NCBI RefSeq assembly: GCF_900116445.1 | Contig: NZ_FPBH01000010.1 | Span: 62,001 to 126,000, forward strand | DNA length: 64,000 nt | Direction: 5' to 3' | Source: Paraburkholderia aspalathi | Lineage (GTDB): Bacteria; Pseudomonadota; Gammaproteobacteria; Burkholderiales; Burkholderiaceae | Shown here: positions 1 through 8,330 of the stretch, one piece after another | How positions within the stretch are numbered: position 1 is the first letter of the stretch | Layout: every line of letters begins with the position of its first letter | The notes under the pieces: model-generated | Told to the model about the DNA's origin: nothing | The model's database searches: none | What the model saw: only the letters and a program-made list of their open reading frames with translations | Program-made: the position numbers and the translations under genes

Positions 1-380
1 GGAATTACGGCACGGGCCGCCGCAAGAGCGCCGTCGCACGCGTCTTCATCAAGGCTGGCAAGGGCGAGATCATTGTAAACGGCAAGCCTATCGCCGATTA
101 CTTCTCGCGCGAAACGTCGCTGATGATCGTGCGTCAGCCGCTGGAACTCACGAACCACGGCGTCACGTTCGACATCAAAGTCAACGTGAACGGTGGCGGT
201 GAAACGGGTCAAGCCGGTGCGGTTCGCCACGGCATCACCCGCGCGCTGATGGATTACGACGCAACGCTGAAGCCGGAACTGTCGAAGGCTGGCTTCGTTA
301 CGCGTGACGCTCGTGAAGTCGAACGTAAGAAGGTCGGCTTCCACAAGGCACGTCGCCGGAAGCAATTCTCGAAGCGTTAA
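1..380 (+). CDS. rpsI: 30S ribosomal protein S9 (5' end outside window)
   Basis: C-terminal 125 residues of ribosomal protein S9, a component of the small-subunit head whose basic C-terminal tail reaches the P-site tRNA. The reading frame is open from base 3. It shows the typical glycine and basic start (NYGTGRRKSAVARV), the GGGETGQAGAVRHGI stretch, and the lysine/arginine-rich end finishing KARRRKQFSKR. The start codon, and the usual upstream partner rplM, lie before the window. A strong hairpin terminator follows 40 bases after the stop, so this is the end of its operon. Family identity is certain from the conserved motifs. Confidence 0.97.
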   Translation, partial: NYGTGRRKSAVARVFIKAGKGEIIVNGKPIADYFSRETSLMIVRQPLELTNHGVTFDIKVNVNGGGETGQAGAVRHGITRALMDYDATLKPELSKAGFVTRDAREVERKKVGFHKARRRKQFSKR

Positions 381-420
381 TCGCTTCGTGTGCAATCCGG
401 CTTTCGGGCTGGAATGCTGC

Positions 421-457
421 AAAAGCCGCCAACGCTTTCGCGAAGGCGGCTTTTTTT
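421..457 (+). terminator. Rho-independent terminator after rpsI
   Basis: Arms AAGCCGCC (423-430) and GGCGGCTT (445-452) form a GC-rich hairpin followed directly by a run of seven T. It sits between rpsI and erpA and closes the ribosomal protein transcript. Confidence 0.85.
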
Positions 458-649
458 ATTGGTTTGCAGCCAAGCTTTGCAGTAAGGGTTTTGTTGCTGG
501 ATGTGCCGGCGCGGTCTGCTCAGGCAAGCTGGTGGCGGGATCAGGGCCGACCGTTGAATTTGCTGGAAGAACCCATTGATTTTGTGGGCTTCGGCACGAT
601 ATCGAGATCAGCCCTACAATAGCGGTTAGAAGCTTTTTGGAGAGTTCGA

Positions 650-1015
650 ATGAACGCAGTCACCGATACACCCGTGACCGAGATGCCTGCCCCCTTCGTT
701 TTTACCGACGCAGCGGCTGACAAGGTCAAGCAACTGATCGAAGAAGAAGGCAATGCGGACCTCAAACTGCGCGTTTTCGTGCAGGGCGGCGGCTGCTCGG
801 GCTTTCAGTACGGTTTTACGTTCGACGAAGCCGTCAACGAAGACGACACCGTCATGAACAAGAGCGGCGTCCAGCTGCTGATCGATTCGATGAGCTACCA
901 GTATCTGGTCGGCGCTGAGATCGACTACAAGGACGACATCAACGGCGCGCAGTTCGTCATCAAGAACCCGAATGCTACGACCACGTGTGGTTGTGGCTCG
1001 TCGTTTTCGGTTTGA
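650..1015 (+). CDS. erpA: Iron-sulfur cluster insertion protein ErpA
   Basis: A-type carrier protein of 121 residues that hands iron-sulfur clusters to apoproteins in the cytoplasm, including isoprenoid-synthesis enzymes in the Escherichia coli case. The three ligand cysteines of the HesB/IscA family are present: Cys49 in GGGCSGF, and Cys113 and Cys115 in TTCGCGSSF near the C terminus. Length is typical. A GGAGAG ribosome site lies about ten bases before the ATG. The gene stands alone between two terminators. ErpA is preferred over IscA because of the N-terminal extension and the location after rpsI, which is common in Burkholderiaceae; the IscA alternative is less likely. Confidence 0.93.
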
Positions 1016-1044
1016 TGGCTGATTAGTCGACAGGTTGTAAAAGA

Positions 1045-1070
1045 AAACGGGGCTTCGGCCCCGTTTTTTA
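1045..1070 (+). terminator. Terminator after erpA
   Basis: AAACGGGGC and GCCCCGTTT pair around a TTCG tetraloop and are followed by a short T run. Because the stem is flanked by A residues on the left as well, it could also stop transcription from the opposing anmK gene. Confidence 0.85.
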
Positions 1071-1093
1071 TTGCCTGAGCTGAATTCCCCCAA

Positions 1094-2224
1094 TCACCGC
1101 GGGTAGATCGCCCCCAGTACGCGTTCGGCGGTGGCGCCGGTGACGGCCGGTAAATTGCCCGGCAGGCGCGCCACGCAGCGCATTGCCAGCCAAGCGAACG
1201 CCAGCGGCTCGACCTGGCTCGGCGGTACGCCGAGCGCGTCGGTTGTCATCACGGGCACGCCGCTTACGCCACTGTCCTCCAGCGCCTGATGCAGCGCTTT
1301 CAGAATCTCTGGATTGCGCGCTCCACCGCCGCACACATAGACCGCCTTGGCGTCCGATGCATGCCGTTCGATTTCGCGAGCCACCGTTACGGCGGTCAGC
1401 GCGACCAGTGTGGCTTGCACGTCGGCGGGGGCGAGGGCGGCGAATGGTTGGAGCTTGGCATCCAGCCATTGCGGGTTGAACAAGTCGCGGCCGGTGCTTT
1501 TTGGCGGTTGGGCCGAGAAAAAGGGCTCGTCGAGCAGTGCGTTCAGTAACGAGCGATCGACCTGTCCACTTGCGGCGAAATGGCCGTTTTCGTCGAAAGG
1601 CTTGCCGAGATGGCGCTGCGCCCATTCGTCAAGCAGCGCGTTCGCTGGTCCGCAGTCGAAGCCGCGCACGCCGCCGGTCGCGTTCAGGATCGTGATATTG
1701 CTGATGCCGCCAAGATTGCAGACCACCCGTGTTTCGTCTTTCGCACCGAACACCGTGGCGTGAAACGCCGGCACGAGCGGCGCGCCCTGGCCGCCGGCCG
1801 CGACGTCGCGGCTGCGAAAATCGGCGACCACGTCGATGTGCATCATTTCCGCGAGCAGTGCGGGGTTGTTGATCTGCCGCGTGTAACCCTTTTCCGGCCG
1901 ATGCCGCACCGTCTGACCATGCACGCCGATTGCACGGACTTCCGAGGCCGGCACGCGGCTCGCGCCCAGCAGTTCGTGGCAGCACACCGTGTAGCGTGTG
2001 GCGAGCGCATTGGCGGCCAGCGCCTCACGCTCGATCTCGTTGTCGCCCGGCTGTTGGAGCGCGAACAGCGCGTCGCGCAAGCCTGCCGCGAAACCGACAA
2101 ACGCTTCGGCCAGCACCACCGGCGGCTTTCCTTTCGCGAATCTGACGGCAACACCGTCCACGCCGTCCATGCTCGTGCCGGACATCAATCCCAGGTACAC
2201 GCCGTCTGCGGGGTCTTGCGCCAC
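1094..2224 (-). CDS. anmK: Anhydro-N-acetylmuramic acid kinase
   Basis: Cytoplasmic kinase of 376 residues that opens and phosphorylates 1,6-anhydro-MurNAc to MurNAc-6-phosphate during peptidoglycan recycling. The family signature GLMSGTSMDGVD lies near the N terminus, followed by HGQTVRH and the later segments NLGGISN and VCGGGARNP that are typical of AnmK. Length matches the family. The start is GTG, chosen because GAGGAG lies seven bases upstream and the family signature begins soon after. It converges with erpA, and tyrS diverges about 200 bases upstream. No murQ etherase gene is next to it. Confidence 0.95.
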   Translation of the reverse strand: MAQDPADGVYLGLMSGTSMDGVDGVAVRFAKGKPPVVLAEAFVGFAAGLRDALFALQQPGDNEIEREALAANALATRYTVCCHELLGASRVPASEVRAIGVHGQTVRHRPEKGYTRQINNPALLAEMMHIDVVADFRSRDVAAGGQGAPLVPAFHATVFGAKDETRVVCNLGGISNITILNATGGVRGFDCGPANALLDEWAQRHLGKPFDENGHFAASGQVDRSLLNALLDEPFFSAQPPKSTGRDLFNPQWLDAKLQPFAALAPADVQATLVALTAVTVAREIERHASDAKAVYVCGGGARNPEILKALHQALEDSGVSGVPVMTTDALGVPPSQVEPLAFAWLAMRCVARLPGNLPAVTGATAERVLGAIYPR

Positions 2225-2430
2225 GTTGCTGCTCCTCTCGATGATTCGTTGCGATCTGTTTTAGCAGATTATCGGTGCAAGTGCGGTCGAATATAAAGCG
2301 TGACGCTGCCAATGGCGCGTCCCGACAGACCGAAATCATGCGCTGACGGCGCGCTTGTGGCCGAGTCAGTAGGCGCGGCGGCGCGCATCTATGGGACAAT
2401 CTCCTTTTTTCGCGACTTCACGTTTCCAGC

Positions 2431-3675
2431 ATGACCACCGAGTCCACCAAGCCCAGCCCCGCCTTCCCGATCACCGACGAAGTCCGTCACGCACTCGCCG
2501 TCACCAAACGCGGCGTCGACGAACTGCTGATCGAAGAAGAATTCGCACAGAAGCTCGCGAAGAGCGCGGCCACCGGTGTGCCCCTGCGCATCAAGCTCGG
2601 CCTCGATCCGACCGCGCCGGACATCCACATCGGCCACACGGTCGTGCTGAACAAGATGCGCCAGTTGCAGAATCTCGGTCACACGGTGATTTTCCTGATC
2701 GGCGACTTCACCTCGCTGATCGGCGATCCGTCGGGCCGCAACGCTACGCGCCCGCCGCTTACGCGCGAGCAGATCGAATCGAACGCGAAGACATATTTCG
2801 AGCAGGCCGCGCTCGTGCTCGATCGCGAAAAAACCGAAATCCGCTACAACAGCGAATGGTCGATGCCGCTCGGCGCCGACGGCATGATCAAGCTCGCCTC
2901 GCGCTACACGGTGGCGCGTATTCTCGAGCGCGAAGATTTCACCAAGCGCTTCCAGGGCGGTGTGCCGATCTCGATCCACGAATTGCTGTACCCGCTGATG
3001 CAAGGCTACGACTCGGTCGCGCTGAACGCCGACCTTGAGCTCGGCGGCACGGACCAGAAGTTCAACCTGCTGGTGGGCCGTGAACTGCAGAAGCAGTATG
3101 GTCAGGAACAGCAGTGCATTTTGACGATGCCCTTGCTCGAAGGCCTGGACGGCGTCGAGAAGATGTCGAAGTCGAAGAACAACTACATCGGTATCAGCGA
3201 AAAACCGACGGATATGTTCGGCAAGCTGATGAGCATTTCCGACGTGATGATGTGGCGTTACTTCGAACTGCTGTCGTTCCGTCCAATGGACGAGATCGCC
3301 GGCTTCAAGAAAGAGATCGAAGCGGGCCGCAATCCGCGCGATTTCAAGGTGATGCTGGGTCAGGAAATCGTCGCGCGCTTCCACTCGCAAGCCGATGCCG
3401 AACGCGCGCTCGAGGACTTCAATCATCGCGCGAAGGGCGGCGTGCCGGACGATATTCCGGCCGTGACGCTCGCGGGCGCACCGCTCGCAATCGGCCAGTT
3501 GCTCAAGCAGGCCAATCTCGTACCGTCGACCAGCGAAGCGCTGCGCAACATCGAGCAGGGCGGCGTGAAGATCGACGGCACGACCGTGTCGGACAAGGGC
3601 CTGAAGGTCGAAGCCGGCGAGTACGTCGTGCAGGTCGGCAAGCGCCGTTTTGCGCGCGTCACGCTGACGGCTTGA
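2431..3675 (+). CDS. tyrS: Tyrosyl-tRNA synthetase
   Basis: Class I aminoacyl-tRNA synthetase of 414 residues that charges tRNA-Tyr. The HIGH signature appears as DPTAPDIHIGH and the KMSKS loop as EKMSKSKNNY. The C-terminal 60 residues form an S4 RNA-binding domain (GGVKIDGTTVSDKG). Length agrees with the shorter TyrS type common in proteobacteria. It lies upstream of dtd, the D-aminoacyl-tRNA editing enzyme, on the same strand with a 54-base gap, so the two may share a transcript; that pairing makes biological sense because DTD removes D-Tyr from tRNA. Confidence 0.97.
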   Translation: MTTESTKPSPAFPITDEVRHALAVTKRGVDELLIEEEFAQKLAKSAATGVPLRIKLGLDPTAPDIHIGHTVVLNKMRQLQNLGHTVIFLIGDFTSLIGDPSGRNATRPPLTREQIESNAKTYFEQAALVLDREKTEIRYNSEWSMPLGADGMIKLASRYTVARILEREDFTKRFQGGVPISIHELLYPLMQGYDSVALNADLELGGTDQKFNLLVGRELQKQYGQEQQCILTMPLLEGLDGVEKMSKSKNNYIGISEKPTDMFGKLMSISDVMMWRYFELLSFRPMDEIAGFKKEIEAGRNPRDFKVMLGQEIVARFHSQADAERALEDFNHRAKGGVPDDIPAVTLAGAPLAIGQLLKQANLVPSTSEALRNIEQGGVKIDGTTVSDKGLKVEAGEYVVQVGKRRFARVTLTA

Positions 3676-3729
3676 TGGCTCAGCGATAACGATGCTGATT
3701 CGGGCGTTGTTGCATCCGGAGTCGAGCCG

Positions 3730-4188
3730 ATGATCGCGCTGATCCAGCGCGTTCGCCGCGCGGAAGTGCGCGTGGACGAGCGCGTGACCGGCGCGATCGA
3801 GGCGGGCTTGCTCGCGCTCGTGTGCGCCGAACGTGGCGACACGGAGGCCGCAGCCGACCGGCTGCTCGCCAAGGTGCTCGGCTACCGCGTCTTCAGCGAC
3901 GCGGCCGGCAAGATGAATCTCTCCGTGCAGAATCTCGACGGCGCCGGGCGTGCAGGTGGCTTGCTGCTCGTTTCGCAGTTCACCCTGGCGGCCGACACCA
4001 ATAGCGGCCTGCGCCCCAGCTTCACACCCGCCGCGCCGCCCGACGAGGGCAAGCGACTATTCGACTACTTCGTCTCGGCAGCGCGCGCAAAGCACCCGAT
4101 CGTCGAGACGGGCGAGTTCGGCGCCGATATGCAGGTGTCGCTCGTCAATGACGGACCGGTCACGTTCTGGCTGCAGACGAACGCTTGA
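3730..4188 (+). CDS. dtd: D-aminoacyl-tRNA deacylase
   Basis: Protein of 152 residues that hydrolyses D-aminoacyl-tRNA, such as D-Tyr-tRNA, and so keeps D-amino acids out of proteins. The N terminus MIALIQRVRRAEVRVD, the central SQFTLAADT motif and the C-terminal NDGPVTFWL motif (the Gly-Pro cross-subunit motif plus the SQ-T motif form the active site at the dimer interface) are all intact. Length is normal. It follows tyrS and precedes a histidine phosphatase gene with an 111-base gap. Confidence 0.96.
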   Translation: MIALIQRVRRAEVRVDERVTGAIEAGLLALVCAERGDTEAAADRLLAKVLGYRVFSDAAGKMNLSVQNLDGAGRAGGLLLVSQFTLAADTNSGLRPSFTPAAPPDEGKRLFDYFVSAARAKHPIVETGEFGADMQVSLVNDGPVTFWLQTNA

Positions 4189-4299
4189 GCTTCCACTGCT
4201 GCCGCATGGTGTATTCGGCGGCAGGCATCCACTCCTCCAGCCGCTTTTTGCGACAATAGCGGCTCGGCATAACCGGCTACTGGCGCCCACGTCCATCCC

Positions 4300-4980
4300 A
4301 TGACCACGCAGATTCTGTTCATCCGCCACGGCGAGACCGACTGGAACCGCATCAAGCGCATTCAAGGTCACATCGACATTCCGCTCGCGACGACCGGCCT
4401 CGCGCAGGCGCAACGCCTTGCACGCCGCATCGCGAGTGAGGCGAAAGAGGGCGCGCGGCTTGACGCGATCTATTCGAGCGATCTGCAACGTGCCCAGCAA
4501 ACCGCGCAGCCGATCGCCGACGCGCTCGGCCTTCAGCTGCAACTGCGTGAGGGTTTGCGTGAGCGTTCGTATGGCGCGTTCCAAGGGCACGACAGCGACG
4601 AAATCGCAGTCCGGTTCCCTGATGAATACGCGCACTGGCAAACCCGCGATCCGGGTTTTGCGCCGCCTGAAGGTGAGTCGCAGCGCACGCTCTATCACCG
4701 CGTGCTGCACGCGATCGAACCTCTAGTGGCCGCGCATCCGGGCGGTCGGATCGCTGTCGTCGCGCATGGCGGCGTGCTCGATTGCGTGCGTCGCTTTGCG
4801 TGCGGTTTGTCACTCGATGCGCCGCGCGATTACGCGTTGCTGAACACGAGCGTCAACGTAGTGGATTATGCCGACGACGCCAGCAAGGCGACGATCGTGT
4901 CGTGGGCGGACGTGTCGCACCTCGACGCACCGAGCGACGACGATAGCTTCAAGAAGAGGGTGCCGGAACCGGGGCGTTAA
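4300..4980 (+). CDS. Histidine phosphatase superfamily protein (phosphoglycerate-mutase-like)
   Basis: Protein of 226 residues with the branch-1 histidine phosphatase signature RHGETDWN at residues 9-16 (His10 the phospho-acceptor) and the second catalytic histidine in VVAHGGV. This family removes or moves phosphate on small molecules; GpmB and cobalamin-pathway CobC proteins are members. The sequence does not settle the substrate. It is the last plus-strand gene before the oppositely oriented ruvAB genes. There is no signal peptide, so it is probably cytoplasmic. A gpmB symbol would be a guess and is withheld. Confidence 0.85.
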   Translation: MTTQILFIRHGETDWNRIKRIQGHIDIPLATTGLAQAQRLARRIASEAKEGARLDAIYSSDLQRAQQTAQPIADALGLQLQLREGLRERSYGAFQGHDSDEIAVRFPDEYAHWQTRDPGFAPPEGESQRTLYHRVLHAIEPLVAAHPGGRIAVVAHGGVLDCVRRFACGLSLDAPRDYALLNTSVNVVDYADDASKATIVSWADVSHLDAPSDDDSFKKRVPEPGR

Positions 4981-4983
4981 ACG

Positions 4984-5006
4984 GCGCGAGTTATTTCAAC
5001 TCGCGC
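4984..5006. terminator. Possible bidirectional hairpin between convergent genes
   Basis: Perfect nine-base arms GCGCGAGTT and AACTCGCGC surround a five-base loop between the stop codons of the phosphatase gene and ruvB. Neither side has a strong T run, so termination efficiency is uncertain. Confidence 0.4.
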
Positions 5007-5013
5007 ATCAGGC

Positions 5014-6078
5014 TCAGGTCGCGGCCGCGTCCCACAGGCCGGATATGGGGCTCGAAGCGTCCGGTGCAGCGAGGCCGAAATGCCGGTACGTGAGCAACGT
5101 GGCGACGCGGCCGCGCGGCGTGCGCTGCAGGAAGCCTTGCTGGATCAGATACGGTTCGAGAACGTCTTCGATCGTGTCGCGCTCTTCGCCGATTGCCGCT
5201 GCCAGATTGTCGACGCCGACCGGGCCACCGTCGAATTTGTGCAGGATCGCCTCAAGCAGTTTGCGGTCCATCAGGTCGAAGCCGACCGCATCCACGTCGA
5301 GCATCTTGAGTGCCGCGTCCGCCACTTCTGCGGTGATGTTGCCGTCCGCTTTCACCTCGGCGAAATCGCGCACGCGGCGCAACAGCCGATTCGCGATCCG
5401 CGGCGTGCCGCGTGCGCGCTTGGCGATTTCGAATGCGCCATCCGGGTGAATCTGCGCATGCAGCAACGACGCGGAACGGGTGACGATGCGCGCCAGTTGT
5501 TCGGCGTTATAAAACTCGAGCCGTGCGACGATACCGAAGCGGTCGCGCAGCGGATTGGTCAGCATACCCGCGCGGGTAGTTGCGCCGACCAGCGTGAACG
5601 GCTGCAGATCCAGCTTCACGCTGCGCGCGGCCGGTCCTTCGCCGATCATGATGTCGATCTGATAGTCCTCCAACGCCGGATACAGAATTTCTTCGACGAC
5701 TGGCGAGAGCCGGTGGATTTCGTCGATGAATAAAACGTCGTTGGCTTCGAGGTTGGTGAGCAATGCGGCGAGGTCGCCGGCGCGTTCAAGCACCGGGCCG
5801 GACGTTTGCCGCAGATTGACACCCATTTCCCGCGCGATGATGTGCGCGAGCGTGGTCTTGCCGAGACCCGGCGGCCCGAACAGCAGCACGTGGTCGAGCG
5901 ATTCCGACCGGCGCTTGGCGGCCTCGATGAAGATTTCCAGCTGACCGCGCACTTTTTCCTGCCCGACATATTCTTCGAGCTGGCGCGGGCGCAACGCGCG
6001 CTCGAACGCTTCTTCGTTCGGCGAGACGGGCGTGGCCGCGATGATGCGCTCGGCGGCGAGTTTGTCGGTTTCGATCAT
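5014..6078 (-). CDS. ruvB: Holliday junction branch migration ATPase RuvB
   Basis: AAA+ motor of 354 residues that drives branch migration of Holliday junctions with RuvA. Walker A is GPPGLGKT (residues 68-75) and Walker B is LFIDEIHRL, followed by sensor and arginine-finger segments (GATTRAGML, PLRDRFG) and a C-terminal winged helix (LLTYRHFGL). Full length. It follows ruvA on the same strand with about 120 bases between them, so ruvAB is probably one unit. No clear LexA box was found upstream of ruvA. Confidence 0.97.
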   Translation of the reverse strand: MIETDKLAAERIIAATPVSPNEEAFERALRPRQLEEYVGQEKVRGQLEIFIEAAKRRSESLDHVLLFGPPGLGKTTLAHIIAREMGVNLRQTSGPVLERAGDLAALLTNLEANDVLFIDEIHRLSPVVEEILYPALEDYQIDIMIGEGPAARSVKLDLQPFTLVGATTRAGMLTNPLRDRFGIVARLEFYNAEQLARIVTRSASLLHAQIHPDGAFEIAKRARGTPRIANRLLRRVRDFAEVKADGNITAEVADAALKMLDVDAVGFDLMDRKLLEAILHKFDGGPVGVDNLAAAIGEERDTIEDVLEPYLIQQGFLQRTPRGRVATLLTYRHFGLAAPDASSPISGLWDAAAT

Positions 6079-6199
6079 GCGGTCATTGTACCGCGCCCCG
6101 CCCGTTGCGAAACTCGGCCGAACGGCCAGGGTGTGCGCCGCGCTGCCGTGTGCGAAGCTTCACTTGTCGCACGCGGCTCCACCGTCACGGCACGAGCTT

Positions 6200-6781
6200 T
6201 TAACCCTTGGACAACGCCTTCAACGCGAGCTTGATGCCTTCGGAAACACCGGTGCCGGCCGGCACGTTCTTGACGGCCGCCAATGCTTCTTTTTCGGAGT
6301 AACCCAATGCGATCAGTGCGTTCAGGATGTCGGACGCGTGGTCGGATGCCGACGCCGCGCCCGCCAGCGCGCCCAGATCGGCGCCGATCTTGCCCTTCAA
6401 TTCGAGGAGCAGCCGCTCCGCTGTTTTCTTGCCGATGCCCGGCACGCGAGTCAGGCGCGCGGCGTCCTGCATGGTGACGGTCTGCGCCAGCTCATGCACG
6501 CTCATGCCGGAGAGCACGGCGAGCGCCATACGCGCGCCGATGCCGGTGATCTTCAGCAATTCGCGGAACGTCGAGCGTTCCTCGGCAGTGCCGAAGCCGT
6601 ACAGCAAATGCGCGTCTTCACGCACGATCATTTGCGTGAGCAGCACGACGCGTTCGCCGGTCGAGGGCAGGTTGTAGAACGTGCTCATCGGCACATCGAC
6701 TTCGTAGCCGACCCCGTTGCAGTCGACGAGTAGGTGCGGCGGGTTTTTTTCCAGCAGAACGCCGGCAATGCGACCGATCAT
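6200..6781 (-). CDS. ruvA: Holliday junction DNA helicase subunit RuvA
   Basis: Protein of 193 residues that binds four-way DNA junctions as a tetramer and loads RuvB. The N-terminal OB-fold begins MIGRIAGVLLEK, two helix-hairpin-helix motifs follow (ITGIGARMALAVLSG and VPGIGKKTAERLLLELK), and a C-terminal three-helix domain that contacts RuvB ends the protein (LIALGYSEKEALAAVKN). Length is typical. It is separated from ruvC by an oppositely oriented LysE-family gene, which breaks the ruvC-ruvA-ruvB continuity seen in many proteobacteria. Confidence 0.97.
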   Translation of the reverse strand: MIGRIAGVLLEKNPPHLLVDCNGVGYEVDVPMSTFYNLPSTGERVVLLTQMIVREDAHLLYGFGTAEERSTFRELLKITGIGARMALAVLSGMSVHELAQTVTMQDAARLTRVPGIGKKTAERLLLELKGKIGADLGALAGAASASDHASDILNALIALGYSEKEALAAVKNVPAGTGVSEGIKLALKALSKG

Positions 6782-6978
6782 GGCGGATTCAATCTTGAGA
6801 GAAAGGGCGAGTGTAGCGCAGTGGATGCGCCGCGGGCGTGGTAGCGCGATGGGGCGTCGGCAAGCAGCGCAGTAGCGCGCTGCATTATGCGCAACTGCGG
6901 TTGACCAGCGTGTTGCAGCCCCCTAGACTGAGATCCCTTTTGGCGGGTTCTCGCCCGGCACAACCAGAAGGAGCTTCC

Positions 6979-7611
6979 ATGCTGAGCCTCACCACTCTCG
7001 CGCTGTTTGCCGGCGCGTGTCTCGCATTGACCGCCACGCCCGGCCCCGACATGCTGCTGATCGCTTCGCGCAGCGTGAGCCAGGGGCGTCCCGCTGGTTT
7101 CGCCTCGTTGGCGGGTATTCTGGTCGGGACTTACTGTCACGCACTAGCCGCCGCATTCGGTCTGTCGCAGCTGTTCCTGGCCGTGCCGATGGCCTACGAC
7201 GTCGTGCGTTTCGCCGGCGCCGCCTATCTGCTGTATCTCGCCTGGAAGACGTTCCGCACGCAAGGCACCGTGCTGTCGCCGAATGCGTCGATGAGCCGTT
7301 ATCCGGTCGGTCGCATCTTCCGGCAGGGTCTCTTCACCAATTTACTGAATCCCAAAGTCGCGCTGTTCGTGCTCGCGCTATTTCCTCAGTTCGTGCGGCC
7401 GGAAGCGGGCTCGGTAGCGTTGCAGATTATGGTGCTCGCGACCGTGCTGAATCTGATCGGCTTCTGTGTGAACGGCGCCGTGATTCTGATGGCGAGCAAG
7501 CTGAGCCGTAAGCTCAGTGCCGGGCGCAGGCCGTCGCGCGTGCCGCAGTATTTGTTGGGGACGGTGTTTGCCGGACTGGCGTGCCGCTTGGCGCTGGCGA
7601 GTCGAAACTGA
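6979..7611 (+). CDS. LysE/RhtB-family amino acid exporter
   Basis: Inner-membrane protein of 210 residues with about six hydrophobic segments. The N-terminal LysE signature ALTATPGPDMLLI is clear, and GLFTNLLNPKVALFVLALFPQF is the matching mid-protein family block (written here only as a location near residues 115-135). Members export amino acids such as lysine, homoserine or threonine; the substrate here is not evident. The ATG at 6979 is chosen because AGAAGGAGC precedes it at good spacing, although an open frame extends upstream. The gene sits between ruvA and ruvC in the opposite direction. Confidence 0.9.
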   Translation: MLSLTTLALFAGACLALTATPGPDMLLIASRSVSQGRPAGFASLAGILVGTYCHALAAAFGLSQLFLAVPMAYDVVRFAGAAYLLYLAWKTFRTQGTVLSPNASMSRYPVGRIFRQGLFTNLLNPKVALFVLALFPQFVRPEAGSVALQIMVLATVLNLIGFCVNGAVILMASKLSRKLSAGRRPSRVPQYLLGTVFAGLACRLALASRN

Positions 7612-7615
7612 GGGC

Positions 7616-8158
7616 CTAGCCGACCAACCGTCCGCGCCGCACTCGCAGGCCCTTCTTGGCTAGCGACGGCGCGATGCCGCCCAGCGTGCTAAGCGTCGAG
7701 CCCCCATGCGCGTGGCAGATCGCCATGCCGAGGGCGTCGGCCGCATCGGTGCCTGGCACGCCGGAGAGGTTAAGCAGCCGTACCACCATCTGCTGCATCT
7801 GTTCCTTGGTCGCGCGGCCATAACCGACCACGGCCTGCTTCAACTGCAAGGCCGTGTATTCGGCAACCGGCACGCCACCGGCCACCAGTCCACAGATCGC
7901 CGCGCCGCGCGCCTGGCCGAGCAGCAAAGTGGATTGCGGGTTGACGTTGACGAACACTTTTTCGATCGCCGACTGATCCGGCGAGTGCTGGCGGATCAGC
8001 GTCGAAATGCCTTCGAAGATGGTGCCGAGACGCGACGGCAGATCGGCGTCGGCGGTTTTGATCGTGCCGCTCGCGACGTAGCTGAGCTTGTGGCCGTGTT
8101 GATCGATCACGCCGAAGCCGGTCACGCGCAAGCCGGGGTCGATGCCGAGAATTCTCAT
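7616..8158 (-). CDS. ruvC: Holliday junction resolvase RuvC
   Basis: Endonuclease of 180 residues that cuts Holliday junctions symmetrically, working with RuvAB. It starts MRILGIDPGLRVTGFG, which holds the first catalytic aspartate; a glutamate in SAIEKVFV and the C-terminal DAADALGMAICHAH complete the acidic active site. The frame is open 35 codons further upstream, but that stretch does not resemble RuvC and crosses the purH terminator, so the internal ATG is used. It converges with the LysE gene, four bases apart. Confidence 0.96.
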   Translation of the reverse strand: MRILGIDPGLRVTGFGVIDQHGHKLSYVASGTIKTADADLPSRLGTIFEGISTLIRQHSPDQSAIEKVFVNVNPQSTLLLGQARGAAICGLVAGGVPVAEYTALQLKQAVVGYGRATKEQMQQMVVRLLNLSGVPGTDAADALGMAICHAHGGSTLSTLGGIAPSLAKKGLRVRRGRLVG

Positions 8159-8232
8159 GAGGTGCCGCACGTGCGGTAAAAACTTGGTGCTTGCGATACT
8201 ACAACGAACGCGCCATGTGGCGGGCGGTGTTC

Positions 8233-8273
8233 CAAAACAAAACGGCCCGGCGGAAAACTCCACCGAGCCGTTT
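8233..8273 (-). terminator. Terminator of the dusB-fis-purH transcript
   Basis: Read on the minus strand, AAACGGC and the following bases pair with GCCGTTT across a hairpin containing CGG/CCG extensions, then a T-rich tail (TTTTGTTTT). It separates purH from ruvC. Confidence 0.75.
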
Positions 8274-8330
8274 CGCTCAAGCTACGCGGGCGAGCGGCGC
8301 GTAACGCTCACGCCGCCCGCGAAGCCGAAT

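Noticed and set aside
8159..8263. Longer ruvC start giving 215 residues
   Set aside because: The extra residues precede the invariant MRILGIDPG start and run across the purH terminator.
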